From: Chlorobiota bacterium
GTDB lineage: Bacteria; Bacteroidota; Ignavibacteria; Ignavibacteriales; Ignavibacteriaceae
DNA: 5,710 nucleotides
Direction of reading: 5' to 3'
Assembly: GCA_008363265.1 (NCBI GenBank)
Contig: RHKR01000179.1
Location: forward strand, 1-5,710
A model generated the notes under the pieces. The model was not told where the DNA came from. It worked only from the letters and a program-made list of their open reading frames with translations, and ran no database searches. Shown here in pieces: positions 1-5,710 of this stretch. The position numbers and the translations under genes were made by a program. Each line of letters starts with the position of its first letter. Position 1 is the stretch's first letter.

Positions 1-19
1 GTTAAATTAAATCAACTTT

Positions 20-463
20 TTAAACATACCTTCTCATCGTGTGGAGAAAATTTGATTTCAGTTTTTGGAGCTCTTTATTCTTCTTTCGTCTCTCTTCCAT
101 ACCTGATGCATCGTGTACAGTGATGAGGACATACTCTTTGGAATCAAGGTGCATATATGTGCCAAAGAGGTCACCGTAGAAAGAATTACCATCCAGCATT
201 AAGAATCGAAAGTCGGGGAGGGTAAAGTAGGTCTCATGATATGGCAGGTTAAGGCTGTCAGTTGCTCTCTCAAGATCCTCAGGGTGGACAAAAGCTAATA
301 TCTCTTTCCCAACCAGGTCAATCTGCCCACTGGCTCCGACCGTATCATGAAAGGCCGGATTAACGAACACAAACCTCTCCATATCGTGAATTGCAATTGG
401 AAGCGGTAACATCTCCATCAACTTAAGGAGTCGGTGTTCGTTACTGTTTTCGATTAGATCCAT
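20..463 (-). CDS. Stand-alone PAS domain protein, possible truncated sensor kinase
   Basis: A 147-residue protein made almost entirely of one PAS fold, a cytoplasmic sensory or protein-interaction module. Visible PAS hallmarks are LPLPIAIHD (about 19-27), FVFVNPAFHDTVG (31-43), the loop segment FVHPEDLERA (58-67), and the closing strands ending in VLITVHDASGMEER (about 111-124). A short charged helix follows (EERRKKNKELQKLKSN), the usual linker in PAS-containing kinases. No output domain follows: the protein ends KLKSNFLHTMRRYV, which resembles the start of a HisKA H-box (FLANMSHE) without the phospho-accepting histidine. I chose the ATG at 463; a TTG at 499 would add 12 hydrophobic residues with no support. 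There is no clear Shine-Dalgarno. It lies 58 bp downstream of the secreted-protein gene on the same strand, so they may share a transcript. The PAS call is sound; ligand and partner are unknown. Confidence 0.8.
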   Translation of the reverse strand: MDLIENSNEHRLLKLMEMLPLPIAIHDMERFVFVNPAFHDTVGASGQIDLVGKEILAFVHPEDLERATDSLNLPYHETYFTLPDFRFLMLDGNSFYGDLFGTYMHLDSKEYVLITVHDASGMEERRKKNKELQKLKSNFLHTMRRYV

Positions 464-521
464 GCTTAAAATAACGATTGTGATGCCGTAATTTAGCAAT
501 CATTAGAAAATTACCAAGTTT

Positions 522-1751
522 TTATTTTAAAAGTATCATTTTTCCTGTGAGTAAACTTTCCCGGAAAGTGTTTATCCTGAGCGAATAAAAATATACACCT
601 GAGGGAAGATCTTTGCTTTCCCACATGATCTGATTCAGTCCGCTTTTACAGACGATCCCCTTTATTTTATCCACGAGAGAACCATTGGCGTTATATACCG
701 ACAGATCCGCCGTTGCCTCACCCCCCGATGAGAATGAAATTACCGTTGACCCGTTAAAAGGGTTGGGGTAGTTGCCGTGCAGAACAAAACTCCCCGGTTG
801 TGCGGGGGATTCCTCTTCCACTGAGGTCGCGGGATCAAGGGTCACCCATGTATTCCCCTTATCGGAGGAGTATTTAATTATCGAGGCATCCCTTTCGCGG
901 AAAGCGACACATTTCCCTCCGGCAACGGTATATTCTATTTCCGTGGCACCGGCTTGGATTGCGCTCCAGGTTGTACCCCCATTAGTGGTGCGGTGAAGTT
1001 TTCTGTCGATGTAAGTGGTCTGATATGCTGTGAGCGAATCCGCCCAGGCACCACCTCCCGGCATCATTGTGGTACCGCCGGGGTTAAAACCTCCATCCCA
1101 TGAATTTCCACCGTCAGAGGTGGCATAAACCCTTCCCATGGTTACAATAAAGCCGTGTCTGGGAGATATGAAACGGGACTTTCCCTTCTCGCCGAAACTT
1201 GGTATCTCACTCCAGGTTTTGCATGAATCAGTTGACAACAGATAATGTTTCTGTCCGGTGAAAGGGGTGAAATCAGGGGCGTACAGAACTGCATAACGCG
1301 GTGAGGACGCGCCCATAAATGAGATCAGATTATAGGTTGTTATCGGAAGGTTGATCGCCACCGTGTCGAAGGAATTACCTGAATCATAGGAGCGCAGCAT
1401 GGTCTGATTTGGTCCGAGGATCAGAAGCATGTCACCCATCGCGGCGATCACACCTGAGTTTCCAACCCAGATATTCTGATGCACCGCTGTCCATGTGATG
1501 CCACTGTCGGTTGTTCTAAACAGTTTCATTCCGGCCGCGAGATAACCTTTCTGCGGGGAGATAAAGAGAAAAGTTCTGATTGAGTCGGTCCCGTTTCCCG
1601 GGAAGACCTGTTCAAACTTGAGTGTTGTATCTTTCTGGCGGAAGAGTTTCTCCGCTTTTGATATGAAAAGCGTCTCGCCGGCGAAATCGAAATTCTGAGC
1701 AAAAAGAGTGAGTGGGAATAAAAACAGAAGCAGTGTTTTCGGGTAAATCAT
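522..1751 (-). CDS. Secreted BNR/Ycf48-like repeat protein with T9SS type A sorting domain
   Basis: A 409-residue exported protein. Residues 1-18 form a signal peptide with a hydrophobic core (TLLLFLFPLTLFA) and a likely signal peptidase I cut after Ala18. The body carries at least six Asp-box/BNR-like motifs of the type RTTDGGxTW: RTTDSGITW (79-87), RSYDSGNSF (120-128), LSTDSCKTW (172-180), ATSDGGNSW (210-218), RTTNGGTTW (254-262) and YSSDKGNTW (294-302), suggesting a beta-propeller. From about 321 to the end is a T9SS type A sorting domain: GNYPNPFN (326-333), LSVYNANGSLV (350-360), LPSGVYFYSL (382-391) and terminal KMILLK. By family knowledge this domain directs export across the outer membrane and is usually removed. 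No sialidase active site is evident, so the role is probably structural or binding. I chose the ATG at 1751; a TTG at 1763 would place four residues before the signal peptide. No Shine-Dalgarno is seen. Confidence 0.88.
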   Translation of the reverse strand: MIYPKTLLLFLFPLTLFAQNFDFAGETLFISKAEKLFRQKDTTLKFEQVFPGNGTDSIRTFLFISPQKGYLAAGMKLFRTTDSGITWTAVHQNIWVGNSGVIAAMGDMLLILGPNQTMLRSYDSGNSFDTVAINLPITTYNLISFMGASSPRYAVLYAPDFTPFTGQKHYLLSTDSCKTWSEIPSFGEKGKSRFISPRHGFIVTMGRVYATSDGGNSWDGGFNPGGTTMMPGGGAWADSLTAYQTTYIDRKLHRTTNGGTTWSAIQAGATEIEYTVAGGKCVAFRERDASIIKYSSDKGNTWVTLDPATSVEEESPAQPGSFVLHGNYPNPFNGSTVISFSSGGEATADLSVYNANGSLVDKIKGIVCKSGLNQIMWESKDLPSGVYFYSLRINTFRESLLTGKMILLK

Positions 1752-1868
1752 GGTTAGGCACAATTAAAATTAGTAATTTTCAGGTGGAAAATCACAATTT
1801 TTCGATTTCTGTCAATAAAAATCAGAAATCATGATTCATTTTTGACTAAAAATTTGATCGGACCGGTC
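1752..1868. promoter_or_regulatory. Divergent AT-rich intergenic region with short dyads
   Basis: This 117-bp stretch separates the leftward secreted-protein gene from the rightward transporter gene, so it should hold promoters for both. It contains several short perfect dyads: AAAATT-AGT-AATTTT (1766-1780), ATTTTC-AGGTG-GAAAAT (1776-1792), the 10-bp palindrome AATCATGATT (1827-1836), and GACCGGTC (1861-1868) abutting the transporter ATG. These could be operators, but in such AT-rich DNA the first three may be chance. I found no convincing match to either the sigma-70 consensus or the Bacteroidota TTTG/TAnnTTTG promoter. The promoter role is inferred from gene orientation only. Confidence 0.4.
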
Positions 1869-3254
1869 ATGGCCAATGAAGAAAACCGCGGCAATATTCT
1901 ACAGCAAACCTTGAAAGAGGTGGTGCAGCCTTTCAAAGATCTTTTCCACGCTCCCAGGGCACTTTGGGGAATCAATGTTTCGTATCTGCTGGATGGGTTA
2001 ACATATTTCGGGGTTGTGGGGCTTCTTGCAATATTTTTTAACGAGAGTATCGGATTGAACGATATCGAAGCCGGGCAGATGGTGGGTGTTCTTACTGCGG
2101 GTATAACACTGAGCATGCTGATACTTGGCGCCACCGTCGATATTATCGGCGTACGGCTTTCTCTTCTGATATCTTTGGCGGCTATGCTGATAGGGAGGGT
2201 GCTGCTGGCACTTAGCCCTGAACTGTTCCCCGGCAACGGTTTGTGGGGGCCTGCCCACATCACCGCGATGCTTGGTATCCTTGGCATCATCATCGGATAC
2301 GGCATATATCAGCCGGCCTGTTACGCCGGCGTGAAGAGGTTTACCGACGAAAAAACCTCGGCAATGGGTTACGCGATGCTCTATGCCCTGATGAATCTTG
2401 GCGGTTTTCTTCCCGGACTTATATCCCCTCCTGTAAGAAAGAGTTTTGGAATAACGGGTGTGTTCTGGGTTTATGTAGCGCTGACAGTTGTAGGTATTCT
2501 CTCGGTATTCTTCATCCTTAGTAAGAAAACTGTTCAGATGGCTGAGGCCAATCTCAGCGATGAGAAGAAAGAGGAGGTGGCGGCTGAAAAGGATATGCCC
2601 TTTGCAGAGAAGATGAAATATTACATGAAAAACTTTCCTCTTAAGGATGCGAGGTTTCTCTTTTTCATTTTTATTCTTATTCCGGTTCAGACGCTGTTCG
2701 CGCACAACTGGCTGACACTTCCTGTTTACTGTCTCAGAGCCTTTACCGGAGTGGTTAGCGAGAACTTTGAGTTTTTCACGAACTTTAACCCGATCCTGAT
2801 CTTTATATTAACCCCTGCTGTGGCCGCGCTTACCACACACAAGAATGCCTACAAGATGATGGTATGGGGCACATTCGTAATGGCGGCGCCGACATTTCTG
2901 CTGGCACTCGGGCCTAACATCTACACCCTGTTCGGTTATCTGATAATCATGACGATTGGCGAGGCGATGTGGCAACCGAGGTTCCTGCAGTGGGTGGCAG
3001 AGATAGCACCAAAGGGAATGACGGGTATCTACATGGGTATCGGGCAGTTTCCTTGGTTCCTCACCAAGGTTATCACTTCACTTTATTCGGGATGGTTCCT
3101 TATGAACTACGCTCCCGAGGGTGTGGCCCCTGAAATGATGAACACCGAGACGATGTGGCTGATCTACGGATTTATCGCGATTATTAGTCCTGTCGGTCTT
3201 CTTCTGGCTAAAAACTGGATGATCAAGGGATTTAAAACAAAGCACGAAGGTTGA
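1869..3254 (+). CDS. MFS transporter, POT/PTR2-like, 12 TM
   Basis: A 461-residue inner-membrane secondary transporter. Twelve hydrophobic helices can be read: about 32-57, 66-92, 97-116, 129-153, 164-186, 195-217, 261-290, 303-322, 328-347, 351-375, 383-412 and 428-451. A charged loop (220-260) sits between the two six-helix halves. The MFS motif A equivalent is GATVDIIGVR (87-96). Two segments point to the POT/PTR2 branch: LYALMNLGGFLPG (171-183), like the family FYxxINxG signature, and GEAMWQPRFLQWVAEIAPKG (364-383), like the POT GExxxSPxxLxxVxxxAPK segment. The proton-coupling ExxER motif of helix 1 is absent; the aligned stretch reads YLLDGLTYFG (39-48). The substrate cannot be assigned; POT members carry di- and tripeptides, but this one is divergent. 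I chose the ATG at 1869; a TTG at 1842 would add nine residues, and an ATG at 1831 meets a stop at once. The cupin gene follows by 6 bp, so the two are probably an operon. Confidence 0.85.
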   Translation: MANEENRGNILQQTLKEVVQPFKDLFHAPRALWGINVSYLLDGLTYFGVVGLLAIFFNESIGLNDIEAGQMVGVLTAGITLSMLILGATVDIIGVRLSLLISLAAMLIGRVLLALSPELFPGNGLWGPAHITAMLGILGIIIGYGIYQPACYAGVKRFTDEKTSAMGYAMLYALMNLGGFLPGLISPPVRKSFGITGVFWVYVALTVVGILSVFFILSKKTVQMAEANLSDEKKEEVAAEKDMPFAEKMKYYMKNFPLKDARFLFFIFILIPVQTLFAHNWLTLPVYCLRAFTGVVSENFEFFTNFNPILIFILTPAVAALTTHKNAYKMMVWGTFVMAAPTFLLALGPNIYTLFGYLIIMTIGEAMWQPRFLQWVAEIAPKGMTGIYMGIGQFPWFLTKVITSLYSGWFLMNYAPEGVAPEMMNTETMWLIYGFIAIISPVGLLLAKNWMIKGFKTKHEG

Positions 3255-3260
3255 GTAATT

Positions 3261-3623
3261 ATGCACATAAAGATTGAAAAGCCGACAATAATTGAATCGG
3301 CAGGGAACAAACCGAAGATAATAGAAGAGTTTTTCGGCCGCGTTAACAGCCGCAATTCAGAGTTAAGCGTGGCGAAAATGACCTCACCCGGAGGTTGGGT
3401 TGAGCCCGCGCAGGTGCCTGAGTTCGATGAGTACACCCTCGTTCTGAAAGGGCTTCTCCGCGTTGAGAACAAAGACGGTTTCACCGATGTGAAGGGTGGC
3501 GAGGCGATCCTCGTGCCTAAAGGTGACTGGGTTCGCTACAGCACTCCCGGTGCTGAAGGCGCTGAATATATCGCCGTCTGCCTCCCGGCGTTCTCACCCG
3601 ATACTGTTCACAGGGAAGAGTAA
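3261..3623 (+). CDS. Small single-domain cupin with degenerate metal site
   Basis: A 120-residue cytoplasmic protein with one cupin beta-barrel. Motif 1, normally G(X)5HXH(X)3-4E(X)6G, aligns without gaps to G45, Q51, P53, E57 and G64, so both histidines are replaced while the glutamate and glycines remain. Motif 2, normally G(X)5PXG(X)2H(X)3N, aligns to G80, P86, G88, V91 and T95, so its histidine is also lost. Three of the four usual metal ligands are therefore missing. The protein may bind a small molecule without metal, or use other residues. No DNA-binding or fused domain is present. It starts 6 bp after the transporter stop, with GAAGG at 3246-3250 as a possible distant ribosome site, so co-transcription and a linked role (substrate sensing or handling) are likely but inferred. 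The fold is well supported; the function is unknown. Confidence 0.82.
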   Translation: MHIKIEKPTIIESAGNKPKIIEEFFGRVNSRNSELSVAKMTSPGGWVEPAQVPEFDEYTLVLKGLLRVENKDGFTDVKGGEAILVPKGDWVRYSTPGAEGAEYIAVCLPAFSPDTVHREE

Positions 3624-3637
3624 CCGGCCTTTTTTAG

Positions 3638-3680
3638 CCCCGATATGTATAGAAAACTGAAAAATCTATACATGTCGGGG
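3638..3680. repeat. Tandem hairpin unit 1 (16-bp stem)
   Basis: An inverted repeat with arms 3638-3653 (CCCCGATATGTATAGA) and 3665-3680 (TCTATACATGTCGGGG). All 16 positions pair, with a single G-T wobble (3644-3674), around an 11-base A-rich loop (3654-3664). It starts 14 bp after the cupin stop. It is not followed by a T-run in either direction, so it is not a typical intrinsic terminator. It is 33/38 identical to the next unit at an offset of 41 bp (3642-3679 against 3683-3720). Confidence 0.85.
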
Positions 3681-3720
3681 TTGATATGTATAGAAAATCG
3701 AAAAAATTATACATATCGGG
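3681..3720. repeat. Tandem hairpin unit 2 (10-bp stem plus wobble)
   Basis: A second copy of the unit just to the left. Arms GATATGTATA (3683-3692) and TATACATATC (3708-3717) pair perfectly over 10 bp. G-T pairs are possible on the inner side (3693-3707) and outer side (3682-3718, 3681-3719). The 15-base loop keeps the A-rich sequence of unit 1. Its right arm also pairs perfectly over 13 bp with the left arm of unit 1 (3639-3651 with 3708-3720), so alternative folds are available. It ends 50 bp before the trhP start codon, so it may lie in the promoter or the 5' untranslated region of that gene. Confidence 0.82.
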
Positions 3721-3770
3721 ATACACATGTTTACAATATGATAATGATTTAAGAATTGAAACAGGAAATA

Positions 3771-5111
3771 ATGTCAAAACCTGAACTTCTCCTGCCGGCA
3801 GGAGACTTTGAAAAACTGAAATTTGCCTTTGAATATGGTGCCGACGCGGTTTACGCTGGGGTGCCGATGTTCTCGCTCCGGGCGAGGGAGAACCAGTTCA
3901 AGACTCACGGCGTAAAAGAGGCGATGGACTATACCCACTCACTGGGGAAAAAAATATACCTTACCGTGAACATCTTCCCGCATAACAGCAAGCTGGAGCC
4001 GATGCGTCGTGCCATCGAGCAAATGGCTGAGCTGGGTCCCGATGCTTTTATTATGGCCGACCCGGGGGTTATCTACTTCGCGAAGGAGATAGCGCCCCAC
4101 ATCCCTATACATCTTTCAACCCAGGCGAACAACATCAACTGGGCCTCGGCGATGTTCTGGCGTGATCAGGGGATATCCCGTATCATCCTCTCACGCGAGC
4201 TCTCGCTGAGGGAAGTTAAAACGATCCACGAGAAAGTGCCGGATGTTGAACTTGAATTCTTCGTGCACGGCTCGATCTGCATGGCGTACTCGGGGAGGTG
4301 CCTTCTTTCGAATTACATGAGCTACCGGGACGCGAACCAGGGGACCTGCGCCCACAGTTGCCGCTGGCAATACAAGGTTTATAAAGGTTCTGAGCATAAC
4401 CCGGAATACGAAGTGGTGGCCACTGATGATGAAATGACCGAAGACGGAGTTTATGATCCCGTTTATCGCCCGCTCGAAGGGAATTTCTACCTCGAAGAGC
4501 AGCAGCGGCCGGGTGAGTTCCTCGAGGCAGATGAGGATGAGTTCGGCACTTACATCATGAATTCCCGTGATCTATGCGCGATAGAGTATCTGCAGGAACT
4601 TAAGGATGCCGGTGTTGCAAGTTTCAAGGTGGAGGGACGGTCGAAATCGATCTACTATGTGGCTTCAGTCGCGAGGACCTACCGCAAGGCGATCGACGAG
4701 ATGGAACTCGGAATAAAGCCAACCTTTGATTATGTTACGGAGCTCGCCAAAACCGCCAACCGGGGATTTATTCCCGGATTTCTTGTTTCGAACCCGAAGG
4801 AAAAAGCCCAGTGGTACGAAAAGAACATGCAGCTTCAGACCCATGAGTTCGCCGGAGTCGTAAGAGAAGTGATGCCTGATGGCCTGGCGAGAATGGAAGT
4901 GAGAAACAGGATCGAAAAAGGGTGGGAGATCGAAGTATTCTATCCTGATTTCAACCGGGATTTTACCCAACTTGTCGGTTTTATGAAAAACCTTGAAGAT
5001 GAAGTTATCGAAGTTGCCCATGGTGGTGCCGGGGATATCTTTATCAAGTTTGAAAAAGAGGTTTTCCCCGGCGTCCTGGTCAGAAGAAAAAGGCAGGCTA
5101 CCTCTTTATAA
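3771..5111 (+). CDS. trhP: tRNA 5-hydroxyuridine synthesis protein TrhP (U32 family)
   Basis: A 446-residue U32-family protein, close in length to E. coli TrhP (YegQ, about 453). By homology it works in the prephenate-dependent pathway that hydroxylates wobble uridine 34 to ho5U in several tRNAs; despite the old family name it is not expected to be a protease. The N-terminal barrel opens PELLLPAGDFEKLKFAFEYGADAVYAG (4-30). The U32 signature ExFxxGxxCxxxxGxCxxS is present as EFFVHGSICMAYSGRCLLS (162-180). Cys170, Cys177, Cys193 and Cys197 (the last two in GTCAHSCRW) are the probable iron-sulfur ligands. EQQRPGEF (243-250), GTYIMNSRDL (259-268) and KVEGRSKSIYYVA (286-298) match the TrhP subgroup rather than RlhA or UbiU/V. 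The C-terminal region (about 355-440) is the usual small beta domain. I chose the ATG at 3771, with AGGAA at 3763-3767 upstream; a TTG at 3756 would add five unsupported residues. The last 14 bp overlap the convergent oxidoreductase gene. Confidence 0.88.
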   Translation: MSKPELLLPAGDFEKLKFAFEYGADAVYAGVPMFSLRARENQFKTHGVKEAMDYTHSLGKKIYLTVNIFPHNSKLEPMRRAIEQMAELGPDAFIMADPGVIYFAKEIAPHIPIHLSTQANNINWASAMFWRDQGISRIILSRELSLREVKTIHEKVPDVELEFFVHGSICMAYSGRCLLSNYMSYRDANQGTCAHSCRWQYKVYKGSEHNPEYEVVATDDEMTEDGVYDPVYRPLEGNFYLEEQQRPGEFLEADEDEFGTYIMNSRDLCAIEYLQELKDAGVASFKVEGRSKSIYYVASVARTYRKAIDEMELGIKPTFDYVTELAKTANRGFIPGFLVSNPKEKAQWYEKNMQLQTHEFAGVVREVMPDGLARMEVRNRIEKGWEIEVFYPDFNRDFTQLVGFMKNLEDEVIEVAHGGAGDIFIKFEKEVFPGVLVRRKRQATSL

Positions 5112-5710
5112 GTTTGAAGGCAAGGTTTCTGCCGTGCCCCTGCATTATGGCGAGGTTGATCCAACTGAAAGCGAACTGTTCCAGTAGTTCAACCTTGTCA
5201 TCACCGCCGAAGTCGTAGCACTCGGCAAATCCGGTCTCTTTGGCGAGAGTTGAGGCGATCTCTTTCGCCTTTTTACTGCTGCCCGCCGCGAACATATCGA
5301 TCCCAATTCCGTTGTAAACGGGGTCGGTCATATTCTCGAAACCGGTACTGTTGAAGCATTTCACGATATCTTCGCATCCCGCTACCGCTTTGATACCTTC
5401 AAAAGCGGTTTTGTACGGCTCAGGTTTCTTGAAAACTGAATTGGTGGCATCGATGACCACTTTGTCTTTGAGTGATGGGTTGGCCTGTGCTATCTCAACC
5501 GCCACCTGTGGAGGTGTCGCGAATAGGACCACTTCACTTCCCTCGATTGCATCTCTCACGCTGTGAGCAGAGATGTTTGCATTTGCCTTCAGCAGGTTCT
5601 GCACATCATCAGCGTTCATATCACGCGCTCCGACCAGCACTGTATGCCCCTTTTTCGCGAAGTTCAACCCGAGTGCCCCGCCGACATTTCCGGCTCCAAT
5701 TATTGCGATC
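5098..5710 (-). CDS. NADP/F420-type oxidoreductase, Rossmann fold (5' end outside window)
   Basis: The 203 visible residues cover nearly all of a small dinucleotide-binding reductase of the F420_oxidored (NADPH-dependent F420 reductase-like) family. The visible protein opens IAIIGAGNVGGALG, the first beta strand and glycine-rich loop of a Rossmann fold, so only about 1-4 residues including the start codon are missing. The frame stays open through 5710, and a TTG at 5667 is internal, because starting there would delete the nucleotide-binding loop. After strand 2 comes GARD (27-30), whose Arg is the position that usually contacts the NADP 2'-phosphate. Later landmarks are VVLFATPPQ, VVIDATNSV and CFNSTGFENM, and the C-terminal LEQFAFSWINLAIMQGHGRNLAFKLIKR helix is typical of this family. 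The partner substrate is unknown; many bacterial members occur in organisms not known to make F420. It converges on trhP with a 14-bp overlap. Confidence 0.83.
   Translation of the reverse strand, partial: IAIIGAGNVGGALGLNFAKKGHTVLVGARDMNADDVQNLLKANANISAHSVRDAIEGSEVVLFATPPQVAVEIAQANPSLKDKVVIDATNSVFKKPEPYKTAFEGIKAVAGCEDIVKCFNSTGFENMTDPVYNGIGIDMFAAGSSKKAKEIASTLAKETGFAECYDFGGDDKVELLEQFAFSWINLAIMQGHGRNLAFKLIKR

Noticed and set aside
1831..1845. ATG at 1831 as the transporter start
   Set aside because: It runs into a TGA after four codons and is out of frame with the transporter.
1829..2305. A 158-codon minus-strand open frame near the transporter start
   Set aside because: Low-complexity Pro/Ser/Ile-rich translation with no domain. 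It is explained as the antisense of transporter codons.
1998..2705. A 235-codon minus-strand open frame opposite the transporter
   Set aside because: Its product is rich in Arg, His, Lys and Tyr with no recognisable domain or membrane pattern, and it lies wholly antisense to a convincing 12-helix transporter. It is a shadow frame.
3164..3484. A minus-strand frame spanning the transporter-cupin junction
   Set aside because: It is antisense to two well-supported genes and shows no family motif.
3621..3680. Intrinsic terminator for the cupin operon
   Set aside because: The T-run at 3630-3635 precedes the strong stem rather than following it, and no GC-rich hairpin is found upstream of that T-run.
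3638..3720. CRISPR array
   Set aside because: There are only two units, adjacent with no unique spacers, each an internal inverted repeat with a similar loop.
3730..3745. Sigma-70 promoter for trhP (TTTACA near TATGAT/GATAAT)
   Set aside because: The two boxes are nearly adjacent rather than about 17 bp apart, and no better-spaced -35 partner is visible.
5665..5667. TTG as the start of the oxidoreductase gene
   Set aside because: The same frame upstream encodes IAIIGAGNVGGALG, the essential nucleotide-binding loop, so the true start lies beyond the window end.

Overview
The window looks like ordinary chromosome from a Bacteroidota/Ignavibacteriota-type (FCB group) bacterium. The best evidence is the protein on 522-1751. 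It has a signal peptide, repeated Asp-box-like motifs, and a C-terminal type IX secretion (T9SS) sorting domain with the NYPNPFN start, LPSGVYFY core and KMILLK end that are common in Ignavibacteria and relatives. Ribosome-binding sites are weak or absent before several genes, which fits that group. Species cannot be named from this window.

Layout, left to right. Two genes read leftward: a secreted T9SS cargo protein (1751 to 522), then a small stand-alone PAS protein (463 to 20) whose C-terminus stops where a histidine-kinase H-box would begin. A divergent, AT-rich intergenic region (1752-1868) separates these from a rightward pair: a 12-helix MFS transporter resembling the POT/PTR2 family (1869-3254) and, 6 bp later, a small cupin (3261-3623) lacking most of the usual metal ligands. 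The 147 bp before the next gene hold two tandem 41-bp-period units, each an inverted repeat (3638-3680 and 3681-3720). Then comes trhP (yegQ; U32 family, 3771-5111), which by homology makes the wobble-uridine hydroxylation in tRNA. Its 3' end overlaps by 14 bp the 3' end of a leftward Rossmann-fold NADP/F420-type oxidoreductase (5710 to 5098), whose first few codons lie outside the window.

How the genes work together: the transporter and cupin are probably co-transcribed. The other genes look like independent housekeeping or accessory units. I see no mobile element, CRISPR array, RNA gene or defence system. The least explained DNA is the tandem hairpin repeat between the cupin and trhP. Protein-level oddities are the H-box-like end of the PAS protein, the ligand-poor cupin, and the absence of the ExxER motif in the POT-like transporter.
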